Positions 21,214 to 30,472 of a stretch of DNA of 64,000 nucleotides are shown here, in pieces. Under the pieces are notes generated by a model. It saw only the letters and a list, made by a program, of their open reading frames with translations. It searched no databases and was not told the origin of the DNA. Within the stretch, counting starts at the first letter, position 1; each line of letters begins with the position of its first letter. The DNA comes from Enterobacteriaceae endosymbiont of Macroplea appendiculata. Lineage in GTDB: Bacteria > Pseudomonadota > Gammaproteobacteria > Enterobacterales > Enterobacteriaceae. A program made the translations under genes and the position numbers. Where the stretch lies: contig NZ_CP046220.1 of NCBI RefSeq assembly GCF_012571605.1, positions 126,318 to 190,317 on the forward strand, given 5' to 3'.

Positions 21214-22131
21214 ATGACTAAAAAAATAGCAGTATTATATGGTGGTAATTCTTTAGAAAGAGAAATATCATTAAAAACAGGTAAAAGAATTTTAAGTGCA
21301 TTACATAAATTACAAATTAATGCACATGGTTTAGATCTTAAAACGTTTCCTATATTTTTATTAAAAAATTATGGTTTTACTAATGTTTTTATAGCAGTAC
21401 ATGGTAAAGGAGGAGAAGATGGTAAGATACAAAGTATCTTAGATTATATGAAACTACCATATACTGGTAGTAGAATGCTTCCTTCAGCTATTACTATGAA
21501 TAAACATATTACTAAAATGATATGGAAAGCGTATCGATTGCCAATATATCCTCATTTTATAGTTCAAAAAAAAAATTTTATAAAATCTAATTTTAATAAT
21601 ATTAATAAGCAATGTTTACAACTAACATTGCCATGTATTATCAAACCTAATTATACAGGTTCAAGTATTGGTGTTGTTAAAATTAATCATATTGATGATC
21701 TGATACCAGAAATAGAAATCGCATTACAATATAGTAATGAAATATTAATTGAACAATTTATTTTAGGTACAGAATATACTGTAGGAATATTAAAAAATTT
21801 TACATTGCCTACAATAAAAATTGTACCCCAAGATCATTTTTATAATTATCATAATAAATATTATAATAATAATCAATATTTTTGTCCTAGTGGATTAAGT
21901 CATAATAAGGAAAGTGAATTATCAAAATTAGTTTTAAAAGCATGGCAAGTTTTGGGCTGTGAAGGTTGGGGTCGCATAGATGTTATTATGGATCAACAAG
22001 GACATTTTAATTTATTAGAAGTTAATACCATTCCAGGAATGACTAAAAAAAGCTTATATCCGCAGTCTGCAAAACAATATGGTTTATCTTTTAAAGAATT
22101 AGTTTTGACTATTTTAGATACAGCTCGATAA
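21214..22131 (+). CDS. ddlB: D-alanine:D-alanine ligase B
   Basis: Ddl makes D-Ala-D-Ala for MurF in an ATP-grasp reaction. The protein has 305 residues (E. coli DdlB 306). Visible are YGGNSLEREISLKTG near residue 9, HGKGGEDGKIQSILD near 63, the Gly/Ser-rich ATP-clamping segment KPNYTGSSIGVVK near 148 and the magnesium and substrate motif LLEVNTIPGMTKKS near 268. In Enterobacterales ddlB is followed by ftsQ, ftsA, ftsZ, lpxC and secM before secA. Here none of these is present and a small opposite-strand gene fills the space. Confidence 0.97.
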   Translation: MTKKIAVLYGGNSLEREISLKTGKRILSALHKLQINAHGLDLKTFPIFLLKNYGFTNVFIAVHGKGGEDGKIQSILDYMKLPYTGSRMLPSAITMNKHITKMIWKAYRLPIYPHFIVQKKNFIKSNFNNINKQCLQLTLPCIIKPNYTGSSIGVVKINHIDDLIPEIEIALQYSNEILIEQFILGTEYTVGILKNFTLPTIKIVPQDHFYNYHNKYYNNNQYFCPSGLSHNKESELSKLVLKAWQVLGCEGWGRIDVIMDQQGHFNLLEVNTIPGMTKKSLYPQSAKQYGLSFKELVLTILDTAR

Positions 22132-22173
22132 TACTATGATAATTTAATTTCTATAGGATAAAATTGTATAATG

Positions 22174-22644
22174 TTATTTTTTTGATAAAAAAACAAATTT
22201 TTTTATAATATTTTTTAGCTTATAAGAACTTTTTGTAGACAGTTTTAATAATAATTTTTTACTATATAGACTAAGATATTTTTGATATATATTAGAAGAA
22301 TAACATTGTTGTTGCATAAATATTTTTGGATTAATAATAAATTTAATATCTTTTAAAATTAGTAATATTGTTTTTCTTATAAAAAAAATGAGATTAGTTT
22401 TTAAAGACATAAAATTTATCATACAACTAGAACTAGCAATTTCAATATACAAAATATTTTTGTGTATATTTTTTACATTGTATAAATGAGATAATTTTTT
22501 TGGTATTTTATTTTTTAAAATTTGCTCAATTTTTACTAAAAAATTTACATGTATTTGTAATTTTACGAAAATTTTTATACTACTAGGATAAGAACTATAT
22601 AATTTAAAAATTTTGTTAATCGGTAATAGTTTATTATTTCTCAT
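22174..22644 (-). CDS. dciA: Probable DciA-type (DUF721) replicative helicase loader
   Basis: This 156-residue basic protein starts MRNNKLLPINKIF. A region at about 35-105 reads LVKIEQILKNKIPKKLSHLYNV, then ILYIEIASSSCMINFMSLK and finally IKFIINPK. That is the pattern of the DUF721/DciA domain: a short helix ending in a Leu-Pro pair, a LxIxVxSSxW-like strand, a helix, then an I-I-x-P strand. A lysine-rich, probably unstructured tail follows. DciA loads the replicative helicase DnaB in most bacteria, and Vibrio cholerae DciA is of similar length (about 157) as I recall. In many Gammaproteobacteria a DUF721 gene sits between lpxC and secA, which fits this position and the opposite orientation. 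The usual Trp of SSxW is Cys-Met here. The call rests on pattern and place, not on a search. Confidence 0.6.
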   Translation of the reverse strand: MRNNKLLPINKIFKLYSSYPSSIKIFVKLQIHVNFLVKIEQILKNKIPKKLSHLYNVKNIHKNILYIEIASSSCMINFMSLKTNLIFFIRKTILLILKDIKFIINPKIFMQQQCYSSNIYQKYLSLYSKKLLLKLSTKSSYKLKNIIKKFVFLSKK

Positions 22645-22764
22645 AAAAATATTTATCCTATATTTTAATAAAAATAATTTAAATAATTTTTATATATTTT
22701 AAATTATAAATTAATTTATACAATAAATTTTATTCATTATCATTATTAATTTAAGAGTGTTTAT

Positions 22765-25275
22765 ATGTTAACTAAATTATTAATTAAAGTTTTTGGTAAT
22801 AGTAATAAATATGTTTTACAACGTTTACAAAAAATAGTGAATATAATAAATAATATGGAAAAACAATTTTCGCAATTAACGGATATAGAATTAAAAAATA
22901 AAACAAAATATTTTAAAAAAAAATTAAATCAAAATTATTCTTTAGAAGATATTTTACCAGAAGCCTTTGCTACAGTAAGAGAAGCAAGTAAAAGAGTTTT
23001 TGGTATGAGACATTTTGATGTACAATTATTAGGTGGAATAGTATTACATAATAATTGTATAGCTGAAATGCGTACAGGAGAAGGGAAAACATTAACTGCA
23101 ACCTTACCATCTTATTTAAATTCATTAACTGGTAACGGAGTACATATAGTAACTATTAATGATTATTTAGCAAAAAGAGATGCATCCAATAATAAAATCT
23201 TATTTCAATTTTTAGATTTAACAGTTGGTGTAAATATATCAGGAATGTCATTAAAAGAAAAACGTCAATCATATAATGCTGATATAACATATGGTACTAA
23301 TAATGAATATGGTTTTGATTTTCTTAGAGATAATATGGTATTACATTATAAAGATAAAGTACAACGAAACTTAAATTTTGCGATTATTGATGAAGTTGAT
23401 TCTATACTTATTGATGAAGCTCGTACACCTTTAATTATTTCTGGTCCAGCAAAAAATAGTGTTGATATATATTATCAAATTAACAATATTATATCTAATT
23501 TAATACAACAAGATAATGAATATGATTCATCTGGACATTATTTTATAGATGAAAAAGATAAACAAGTTTATTTAACAGAAGATGGTTTAATTTTTTTAGA
23601 ACAAATATTAGAACAAAAAAAAATTTTAAAGAATGGAGAAACTTTGTATTCTAGTTCTAATATTATTTTAATACATCATATTATAGCTGCATTAAGAGCT
23701 CATAAATTATTTACTAAAAATATTGATTATATTGTTAAAAATAATAAAATAATTATTGTAGATGAACATACAGGACGTTTAATGTTAGATAGACGTTGGT
23801 CAGACGGTTTACATCAAGCTATTGAAGTAAAAGAAAATGTAAAAATTCATGATGAAAATCATACTTTAGCTTCTATTACTTTCCAAAATTTTTTTCGTTT
23901 ATATAATAAATTATCTGGTATGACAGGAACTGCGAAAACTGAAGAAACAGAATTTCAAGAAATATATAAATTAAATACTATCATTATTCCAACTAATAAA
24001 CCTATGATTAGAAAAGATTTACCTGATTTAATTTATTTAACAGAACAAGAAAAAATTAATGCTATTATCAAAGATATAATAACTAAATATAATTTAGGCC
24101 AACCTGTTTTAGTAGGTACTATTTCAATAGAAAAATCAGAAATTATTTCACATAAATTAAAAAAAAATAATATTCCTCATAATATTTTAAATGCTAAATA
24201 TCATGCTAAAGAAGCAGAAATTATAGCTCAAGCTGGAAAAATAAAATCAGTAACTATTGCAACTAATATGGCAGGACGTGGTACTGATATTGTATTAGGA
24301 GGAAATATGTCATATGATAAACATACAACTACTGTAATAGAATTTACAAAAAATCAATTAATATGGCAAAAAAAACACAAAGAAGTATTATCCTTAGGAG
24401 GATTATATGTTATTGGAACAGAAAGACATGAATCAAGAAGGATTGATAATCAGTTAAGAGGACGTTCTGGTAGACAAGGAGATAATGGTTCATCTAGATT
24501 TTATTTATCTCTAGAAGATTCTTTAATGCGTCTTTTTGCACCTAAAAATACCATTAATTTTTTAACAAAATTTGGTATTAAAAAAAATGAAGCTATTGAA
24601 CATCCTTGGCTTACTAAAATTATTGAAAAAGCACAAAAAAAAGTTGAACAATATAATTTTGATATACGTAAACAATTATTAGAATATGATAATATTATTA
24701 ATGATCAGCGTATAGCGATCTATAAACAACGTAATATATTATTACAACAGACTGATATCAATATGATTATTAATAATTTTAGAAAAGATATATATAGTAA
24801 TGTTATCAACCATTATATTAAATCTAATTATTTTTCCCAAAAAACGTGGAAAGTTAAACAATTAACTACATACTTTTTTCATAAATATCAAATTTTATTA
24901 CCTATAGATAAATGGATACATAATAATAATACTATTATAAATAAAGATCAATTATTAAAAAAAATAATGATTTTTGCTATAAGAATATATAATATTCAAA
25001 AAATCACAGTTGATATACATCATATACAAAAACTAGAGAAAAATATCGCAATATCTATATTAGATAATTTATGGAAAGAACACTTATTATTATTAGATTA
25101 TTTACGACAAGGTATACATTTAAGAAGTTATGCACAAAAAGATCCAAAACAAGAATACAAAAGAGAAGCTTTTTATATGTTTAATAAAATGCTATATACC
25201 TTTAAAAAAGAAGTACTTATTAGTCTGAATAAAATTGTATTTCTACCCCATAATCATAATTCTTTGTATTCCTAA
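22765..25275 (+). CDS. secA: Protein translocase ATPase SecA, lacking the C-terminal zinc domain
   Basis: SecA is the motor that pushes preproteins through SecYEG. The protein has 836 residues against 901 in E. coli. Motifs: Walker A MRTGEGKT (GEGKT at 105-109), the DEAD-box-like IDEVDSILIDEARTPLIISG near 210, the second nucleotide-binding domain with TNMAGRGTDIVLGGN near 500 and QLRGRSGRQGD near 570, and the scaffold helix ending near residue 820. The C-terminal linker and the CxCxSGxxxxxCH zinc motif that binds SecB and lipids are absent: the protein ends SLNKIVFLPHNHNSLYS. The arrest-peptide regulator secM, normally upstream, is absent too; only 120 bp separate secA from dciA. Confidence 0.97.
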   Translation: MLTKLLIKVFGNSNKYVLQRLQKIVNIINNMEKQFSQLTDIELKNKTKYFKKKLNQNYSLEDILPEAFATVREASKRVFGMRHFDVQLLGGIVLHNNCIAEMRTGEGKTLTATLPSYLNSLTGNGVHIVTINDYLAKRDASNNKILFQFLDLTVGVNISGMSLKEKRQSYNADITYGTNNEYGFDFLRDNMVLHYKDKVQRNLNFAIIDEVDSILIDEARTPLIISGPAKNSVDIYYQINNIISNLIQQDNEYDSSGHYFIDEKDKQVYLTEDGLIFLEQILEQKKILKNGETLYSSSNIILIHHIIAALRAHKLFTKNIDYIVKNNKIIIVDEHTGRLMLDRRWSDGLHQAIEVKENVKIHDENHTLASITFQNFFRLYNKLSGMTGTAKTEETEFQEIYKLNTIIIPTNKPMIRKDLPDLIYLTEQEKINAIIKDIITKYNLGQPVLVGTISIEKSEIISHKLKKNNIPHNILNAKYHAKEAEIIAQAGKIKSVTIATNMAGRGTDIVLGGNMSYDKHTTTVIEFTKNQLIWQKKHKEVLSLGGLYVIGTERHESRRIDNQLRGRSGRQGDNGSSRFYLSLEDSLMRLFAPKNTINFLTKFGIKKNEAIEHPWLTKIIEKAQKKVEQYNFDIRKQLLEYDNIINDQRIAIYKQRNILLQQTDINMIINNFRKDIYSNVINHYIKSNYFSQKTWKVKQLTTYFFHKYQILLPIDKWIHNNNTIINKDQLLKKIMIFAIRIYNIQKITVDIHHIQKLEKNIAISILDNLWKEHLLLLDYLRQGIHLRSYAQKDPKQEYKREAFYMFNKMLYTFKKEVLISLNKIVFLPHNHNSLYS

Positions 25276-25422
25276 TATGTATTTCATAACATAAAAAGAT
25301 CATAAGTACTATTTTTTATATTATAGATATATATATTTAAAAAACAAATATTTATACTAATGTAGTAACTACAAAATAAAATTTATAATTTATCTTTTAA
25401 ATACAAAAACCACACTCCTTGT

Positions 25423-25460
25423 AGAGGATATAACAAATAATATTATTTGTTATATCCTCT
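25423..25460. terminator. 38-bp perfect palindrome, likely bidirectional terminator of secA and dnaJ
   Basis: AGAGGATATAACAAATAAT (25423-25441) is followed without spacer by its exact reverse complement (25442-25460). The RNA of either strand can form a stem of about 17 bp with a minimal loop. It lies in the 196-bp gap between the converging secA and dnaJ genes, 148 bp after the secA stop and 12 bp after the dnaJ stop. That is the place expected for a shared terminator. A strong T-run is not present on either side, so it may act as a 3'-end stabiliser instead. Confidence 0.7.
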
Positions 25461-25471
25461 GTAAGTATGTT

Positions 25472-26587
25472 TTATATATTCAAATTTCTAAAAAAAAGCT
25501 TTATATTTTGTAAAAATTTTTTAATTTTAGGATAATAAACATTATTTAATGTATTATGGATCATACTTTGTTCTAAATTATACAATATATTTTTTTGAAC
25601 ATTATTTAAACTAATAGGTGTTTCTACTTTTATAGTACATAATAAATCTCCTATCACACCGTTTTTAATAGATCGAATTCCTTTATTACGTATTCTAAAT
25701 ATTTTACCTGTTTGTGTTTCTGGTGGTATTTTAATTTTTATTATGCCATTAATAGTAGGTACATCTATTTCACCACCTAATGCTGCAGTTGTAAAACTTA
25801 TAGGTAATATACAACTTAAATTATTTTCTTCACGTACAAATAAAAAATGTTTTAAAATACGAATTTCTATATATAAATCTCCAGAAGAAAATTTTGTATT
25901 ATTTGCTGTTTCACCTTCTCCATGTAATCTAATACGATCACCAGTATTAATTCCTGATGGTATTTTCACTGATAATTTTTTATGTACTTCAATTTTACCT
26001 TTACCTGTACAAGAAAAACAAACGTTCTTAATAAATGATCCTTTACCATGACATTTAGGACAAGTCTGTTGTACTGTAAAAAACCCTTGACTCATATGTA
26101 TTTGACCTTGTCCATGACAAGTATAGCATTGTTGTAATGGTCCTTTAGATCCTGTACCTTTACAATATGTACAATTTTTTAAAAAAGGTACTTGTATTTC
26201 TTTAATAATACCTTTAATGGATTCTTCTAATGAAATATTTATAATATATTGTAAATCTGCACCTCTAGTAGTTTTATTGGTTCTGCTATTACCAAAAATA
26301 TCACCAAAAACATCACCAAAAATATCACTAAAATCTGTTGTTGTAGTAGTACTACTATCTTGTTCAAAAGCAGCATGACCATATTGATCGTATGCAGCTC
26401 TTTTTTTAGCATCACTTAAAACTTCATAAGCTTGTTTAATTTCTTTAAATTTATTTTCAGCATTTTTATCACCAGGATTACGATCTGGATGAAATTTTAT
26501 AGCTAAACGTTTATATGCTCTTTTCACCTCTATTTCTGTTGCATTTTTATTGATATTTAAAATATCATAATAATCTTTTTTTGCCAT
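25472..26587 (-). CDS. dnaJ: Co-chaperone DnaJ
   Basis: DnaJ delivers unfolded clients to DnaK and stimulates its ATPase. The protein has 371 residues (E. coli 376). The J domain (1-70) has the HPD triad at 33-35. A Gly/Phe region follows with [10 protein letters not shown]. The zinc domain carries all four CxxCxGxG repeats ([32 protein letters not shown]) at about 135-205. The C-terminal client domains are complete. It lies 121 bp downstream of dnaK on the same strand, the usual dnaK-dnaJ operon. grpE is not in the window. Confidence 0.98.
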   Translation of the reverse strand: MAKKDYYDILNINKNATEIEVKRAYKRLAIKFHPDRNPGDKNAENKFKEIKQAYEVLSDAKKRAAYDQYGHAAFEQDSSTTTTTDFSDIFGDVFGDIFGNSRTNKTTRGADLQYIINISLEESIKGIIKEIQVPFLKNCTYCKGTGSKGPLQQCYTCHGQGQIHMSQGFFTVQQTCPKCHGKGSFIKNVCFSCTGKGKIEVHKKLSVKIPSGINTGDRIRLHGEGETANNTKFSSGDLYIEIRILKHFLFVREENNLSCILPISFTTAALGGEIDVPTINGIIKIKIPPETQTGKIFRIRNKGIRSIKNGVIGDLLCTIKVETPISLNNVQKNILYNLEQSMIHNTLNNVYYPKIKKFLQNIKLFFRNLNI

Positions 26588-26622
26588 AATGTACTACTCT
26601 ATTTTATAATCTTACTAATTAT

Positions 26623-26664
26623 AATACCGTATACTAATATTTTCATAATATTATAAACGGTATT
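26623..26664 (-). repeat. Inverted repeat in the dnaK-dnaJ spacer
   Basis: AATACCGT (26623-26630) and ACGGTATT (26657-26664) are exact 8-bp inverted arms around 26 nt. They contain most of the G+C of the 121-bp spacer. A stem here could attenuate read-through or be an RNA processing site that sets the DnaK to DnaJ ratio. There is no T-run directly after it, so a full terminator is unlikely. Confidence 0.45.
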
Positions 26665-26708
26665 GTATATATTAATAATATGTTTATTATCATTACTTGT
26701 ATTTAATA

Positions 26709-28628
26709 TTATTTTTTCTTATCTTTAATTTCTTCAAATTCTGCATCTACAACATTATTATCTTGATTAGTTGTTTTGTTTGTTGTGGTATTATCATTAT
26801 TATCTTGATTGGTATCATTTTTAGTTAAATTCATAATTTTACTAGATGCTTCAATTAATGATTGTATATTTTTTTGTATATTATCTTTATTTTCATCTTT
26901 TAATGCCATTTCTAATTTTTGAATAGCTGTATTAATAGATATTTTATCTGGTTCTGTAATTTGACTTAATACTTCATTTAATTTTTTTTTAGTACTATGT
27001 ATTAACTGATCACCTTCATTACGTATTTTAACTAATTCTTCAAATTGGCGATCGGTTTCTGTATTCATTTCTGCATCTCGAATCATTTTTGCTACTTCAT
27101 TTTCATCTAAACCAGATGATGCTTTTATTGTAATATTTTGTTCTTTACCACTATTTTTATCTTTAGCAGAAACATGTAAAATACCATCTGCATCTATATC
27201 AAAAGTTACTTCTATTTGAGGTATACCTCTTGGAGCAGGATTAATGCCATCTAAGTTAAATTGTCCTAAAGATTTATTGTCTCTTGCTCTTTTACGTTCA
27301 CCTTGTACAACATGTATGGTAACTGCTGATTGATTATCTTCTGCAGTAGAAAATACTTGACTATGTTTTGTAGGAATCGTAGTATTTTTGTTAATAAGTA
27401 CTGTCATCACACCACCCATAGTTTCTATACCTAATGAAAGTGGGGTTACATCTAATAAAAGCACATCTTTAACATCACCAGATAATACTCCACCTTGTAT
27501 AGCAGCACCAATAGCAACAGCTTCATCAGGATTAATATCTTTTCTTGGTTCTTTACCAAAAAAATCAGTTACTTTTTTTTGCACCATAGGCATACGAGTT
27601 TGGCCGCCTACTAAAATAATATCATTAATACTTGAAATAGATAAATTGGCATCTTTTAAAGCAATTTTTAATGGATCAATAGATTTATCTACTAAATCTT
27701 CTACTAAAGATTCTAATTTAGCTCTTGTAAGTTTAATATTTAAATGTTTAGGACCAGTAGCATCTGCTGTAATATATGGTAAATTTACATCTGTTTGTTG
27801 TGCAGATGATAATTCAATCTTAGCTTTTTCAGATGTTTCTTTTAATCTTTGCATAGCTAAAGGATCATTTTGTAAATCAATACCTTGATCTTTTTTAAAT
27901 TCTGTTACTAGATAATTAATAATTCTACTATCAAAATCTTCACCACCTAAATGAGTATCACCATTTGTTGCTAAAACTTCAAAAGTTTTTTCACCATCAA
28001 CATCATCTATTTCAATAATTGAAATATCAAAAGTGCCACCTCCTAAATCATATACTGCAATGGTTTTATTACCTTTTCCTTTATCTAATCCATATGCTAA
28101 AGCAGCAGCAGTAGGCTCATTAATAATACGTTTAACTTCTAAACCAGCAATTTTACCTGCATCTTTGGTAGCTTGGCGTTGTGCATCATTAAAATATGCT
28201 GGCACTGTAATAACAGCAGCATTTATTTTAGATCCTAAAAAATCTTCAGCTGTTTTTTTCATTTTTTTCAAAATTTCTGCTGAAATTTGTGGTGGTGCCA
28301 TTTTTTTACCTTGCACATCAATCCATGCATCTCCATTATTAGACTGTACAATTTTATATGGCATAATTTTTATATCTCTTTGTACTTCTTCATCAGTAAA
28401 ACGTCTACCAATTAATCTTTTTATTGCAAAAAGAGTATTTTGCGGATTCGTAATTGCTTGTCTTTTAGCTGGTTGTCCTACTAAAATTTCACCATCTTTC
28501 GTATAAGCAATGATTGATGGTGTTGTTCTATCTCCTTCAGCATTTTCTAATACACGAGGTTTATTACCATCTATAATTGCTACACAAGAATTTGTAGTAC
28601 CTAAATCAATACCAATTATTTTACTCAT
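26709..28628 (-). CDS. dnaK: Molecular chaperone DnaK (Hsp70)
   Basis: DnaK is the ATP-driven Hsp70 chaperone. The protein has 639 residues (E. coli 638). The nucleotide domain starts [17 protein letters not shown] and carries [13 protein letters not shown] near 195 and the [10 protein letters not shown] motif near 338. The linker [14 protein letters not shown] near 390 and the substrate domain follow. The C-terminus ends in a Thr/Asn-rich stretch and then an acidic end FEEIKDKKK, resembling the EEVKDKK tail that recruits client-binding partners. A sigma32-like promoter lies 100-128 bp upstream. Its codon use is richer in G and C than its neighbours, as expected for an abundant protein under strong selection. 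Confidence 0.99.
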   Translation of the reverse strand: MSKIIGIDLGTTNSCVAIIDGNKPRVLENAEGDRTTPSIIAYTKDGEILVGQPAKRQAITNPQNTLFAIKRLIGRRFTDEEVQRDIKIMPYKIVQSNNGDAWIDVQGKKMAPPQISAEILKKMKKTAEDFLGSKINAAVITVPAYFNDAQRQATKDAGKIAGLEVKRIINEPTAAALAYGLDKGKGNKTIAVYDLGGGTFDISIIEIDDVDGEKTFEVLATNGDTHLGGEDFDSRIINYLVTEFKKDQGIDLQNDPLAMQRLKETSEKAKIELSSAQQTDVNLPYITADATGPKHLNIKLTRAKLESLVEDLVDKSIDPLKIALKDANLSISSINDIILVGGQTRMPMVQKKVTDFFGKEPRKDINPDEAVAIGAAIQGGVLSGDVKDVLLLDVTPLSLGIETMGGVMTVLINKNTTIPTKHSQVFSTAEDNQSAVTIHVVQGERKRARDNKSLGQFNLDGINPAPRGIPQIEVTFDIDADGILHVSAKDKNSGKEQNITIKASSGLDENEVAKMIRDAEMNTETDRQFEELVKIRNEGDQLIHSTKKKLNEVLSQITEPDKISINTAIQKLEMALKDENKDNIQKNIQSLIEASSKIMNLTKNDTNQDNNDNTTTNKTTNQDNNVVDAEFEEIKDKKK

Positions 28629-28931
28629 AGTGATATTTCCTTAATTCAATATTTAAAATATAAAATATATATATAACAAATATAAAGAAAACATTTTTTA
28701 TGTATATAAAATTACTTAATTACAAGGAGATGGGGACATCATATTGATGCATCAAGGGTATTATACATATTTTTTTTAAAAATATATGTTTGATTATAAA
28801 TAGTATATGACAGATATATATTATCTGTTAGTATTGATTTTTTTTAATAAAAAATAAAAATTTTTCTTAATTTAGAAAATAAATAATATATAATTAATAC
28901 TTAATAGTATTCATATATTAAAGAGTGTTTT
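28629..28931. other. Divergent dnaK-pepA intergenic region, 303 bp
   Basis: This stretch holds no open frame of note. It contains the sigma32-type promoter of dnaK (28728-28756) and the upstream region of pepA, with AAAGAG at about 28920-28925 as a possible pepA ribosome binding site. I see no tRNA or clear hairpin in the rest. Confidence 0.7.
28728..28756 (-). promoter_or_regulatory. Sigma32-type heat-shock promoter of dnaK
   Basis: On the minus strand a CCCTTGAT element (CTTGAT at plus 28751-28756) is followed after 15 nt by CCCCATCT (plus 28728-28735). Both closely match the sigma32 consensus (CTTGAA, CCCCATNT) and the E. coli dnaK P1 promoter. It lies about 100 bp upstream of the dnaK ATG. 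These are among the few GC-rich blocks in the region, which argues for selection. Confidence 0.85.
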
Positions 28932-30434
28932 ATGCAATTTTTTGTAGAAAATAATTTTGATGCAGCAAAATATTTTGATTGTATTGTTCTTGGTATATAT
29001 CATAAATATATTATGCCAGATATTACAAAAAAAATTAATGATATTTCTGAAAATTATATTTTAACCATATTAAAAGATAATAATTTTTATGGTAAAACAA
29101 ATCAAATGATTACATTATATAATGTGCCTAATGTTTTAACTAAAAAAATTATTATTATAGGTTGTGGTTTTGTAAAAAAAATCAATAGAACAGTATATCA
29201 TAAAATTATTATAAATATTATTCAATATGTAAAACAACATGACATACAAGAAATTTTTTGGAGTATTACAGATTTACATATACATAATAATAATTATTAT
29301 TGGAATATTAGAGATATAATAAATATTATTGGAGATAATACGTATATTTTTACTAAGTTTAAACAAATTAAAAAATGTTACTTAACAAAAAATTTTTTTT
29401 ATATTTCAAGTATTAGTGATAACAATGTATATAACGCTTTAAAACATGGTGTTGCTATAAATCAGGGACAAATACAGGCTAAAAATTTAGCTAATTTGCC
29501 ACCTAATATATGTAATCCTAAATATTTAGCAGAGCAAGTTTTTAAATTATCACAAATATTTCCAGATAAATTTACTATTGAAATAGTAGATGAAAATATG
29601 ATGGAAAAATTAAGTATGAATGCTTATCTATCTGTAAGTAATGGTAGTAAACATAAAGCATATATGTCTGTGATAAAATATAATCATCATCATTCTATGC
29701 AACCTATTGTACTTGTAGGCAAAGGATTAACATTTGATTCTGGAGGTATATCTTTAAAACCTAGTCTTAACATGCATGAAATGAAATATGATATGTGCGG
29801 AGCAGCTGCTGTATATGGTGTGATGTATGCAATAGCAAAATTAGAATTACCATTAAATGTTATTGGTATTATGGCTGGATGTGAAAATATGCCAGGTAGT
29901 TTAGCATTACGTCCAGGTGATGTTATTAAAACTATGTCTGGCATCACTGTAGAAGTCAAAAATACTGATGCTGAAGGCAGACTAGTATTATGTGATGTGT
30001 TAACTTATATATTAAAATATAAACCTAAAATAGTTATTGATATAGCAACTCTAACAGGAGCTTGTGTAATAGCATTAGGTAATAATATTAGTGGTTTAAT
30101 GTCTAATAATAATCAATTATCTCGTGATATATATCAAGCTTCTATAGAAGTTATGAATGATAAAGTATGGGATTTACCTCTTGAAGATTTTTATCATGAT
30201 AAACAATTACATTCTAGTATAGCTGATATTTCTAATATCAGCATAAATAATGCAGGTTCAGCTATTACAGCAGCATGTTTTTTAGCCAAATTTACATCTC
30301 AATATAAATGGGCACATATAGATATTGCAGGTACTGCATGGAACTATGATAAAGATAATCAGGCTATCGCTACAGGTAGACCAGTTAATATGTTATGTCA
30401 ATTTTTAATCAATAATATTCATTTTAAAAAATAA
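28932..30434 (+). CDS. pepA: Leucyl aminopeptidase PepA
   Basis: PepA is a hexameric, two-metal aminopeptidase (M17) releasing N-terminal residues from peptides. In E. coli it also binds DNA at carAB and in Xer recombination. The protein has 500 residues (E. coli 503). The metal and active-site motifs are VGKGLTFDSGGISLKP near residue 260, the MCGAAAVYG helix near 290 and the family signature NTDAEGRLVLCD near 340. The N-terminal domain is more diverged than the catalytic one. It precedes valS by 38 bp, as in E. coli, where holC lies between them; holC is missing here. Since carB is retained, DNA binding at a car promoter remains possible but is not shown. Confidence 0.96.
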   Translation: MQFFVENNFDAAKYFDCIVLGIYHKYIMPDITKKINDISENYILTILKDNNFYGKTNQMITLYNVPNVLTKKIIIIGCGFVKKINRTVYHKIIINIIQYVKQHDIQEIFWSITDLHIHNNNYYWNIRDIINIIGDNTYIFTKFKQIKKCYLTKNFFYISSISDNNVYNALKHGVAINQGQIQAKNLANLPPNICNPKYLAEQVFKLSQIFPDKFTIEIVDENMMEKLSMNAYLSVSNGSKHKAYMSVIKYNHHHSMQPIVLVGKGLTFDSGGISLKPSLNMHEMKYDMCGAAAVYGVMYAIAKLELPLNVIGIMAGCENMPGSLALRPGDVIKTMSGITVEVKNTDAEGRLVLCDVLTYILKYKPKIVIDIATLTGACVIALGNNISGLMSNNNQLSRDIYQASIEVMNDKVWDLPLEDFYHDKQLHSSIADISNISINNAGSAITAACFLAKFTSQYKWAHIDIAGTAWNYDKDNQAIATGRPVNMLCQFLINNIHFKK

Positions 30435-30472
30435 TACATACTATTATTTTAGTATATAATAGGATATTTATC

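Noticed and set aside
27388..28506. Long plus-strand open frames opposite dnaK (27388-27888 and 28033-28506)
   Set aside because: They are antisense shadows of the conserved dnaK frame. Their translations show no family pattern, and their openness follows from the codon use of dnaK.
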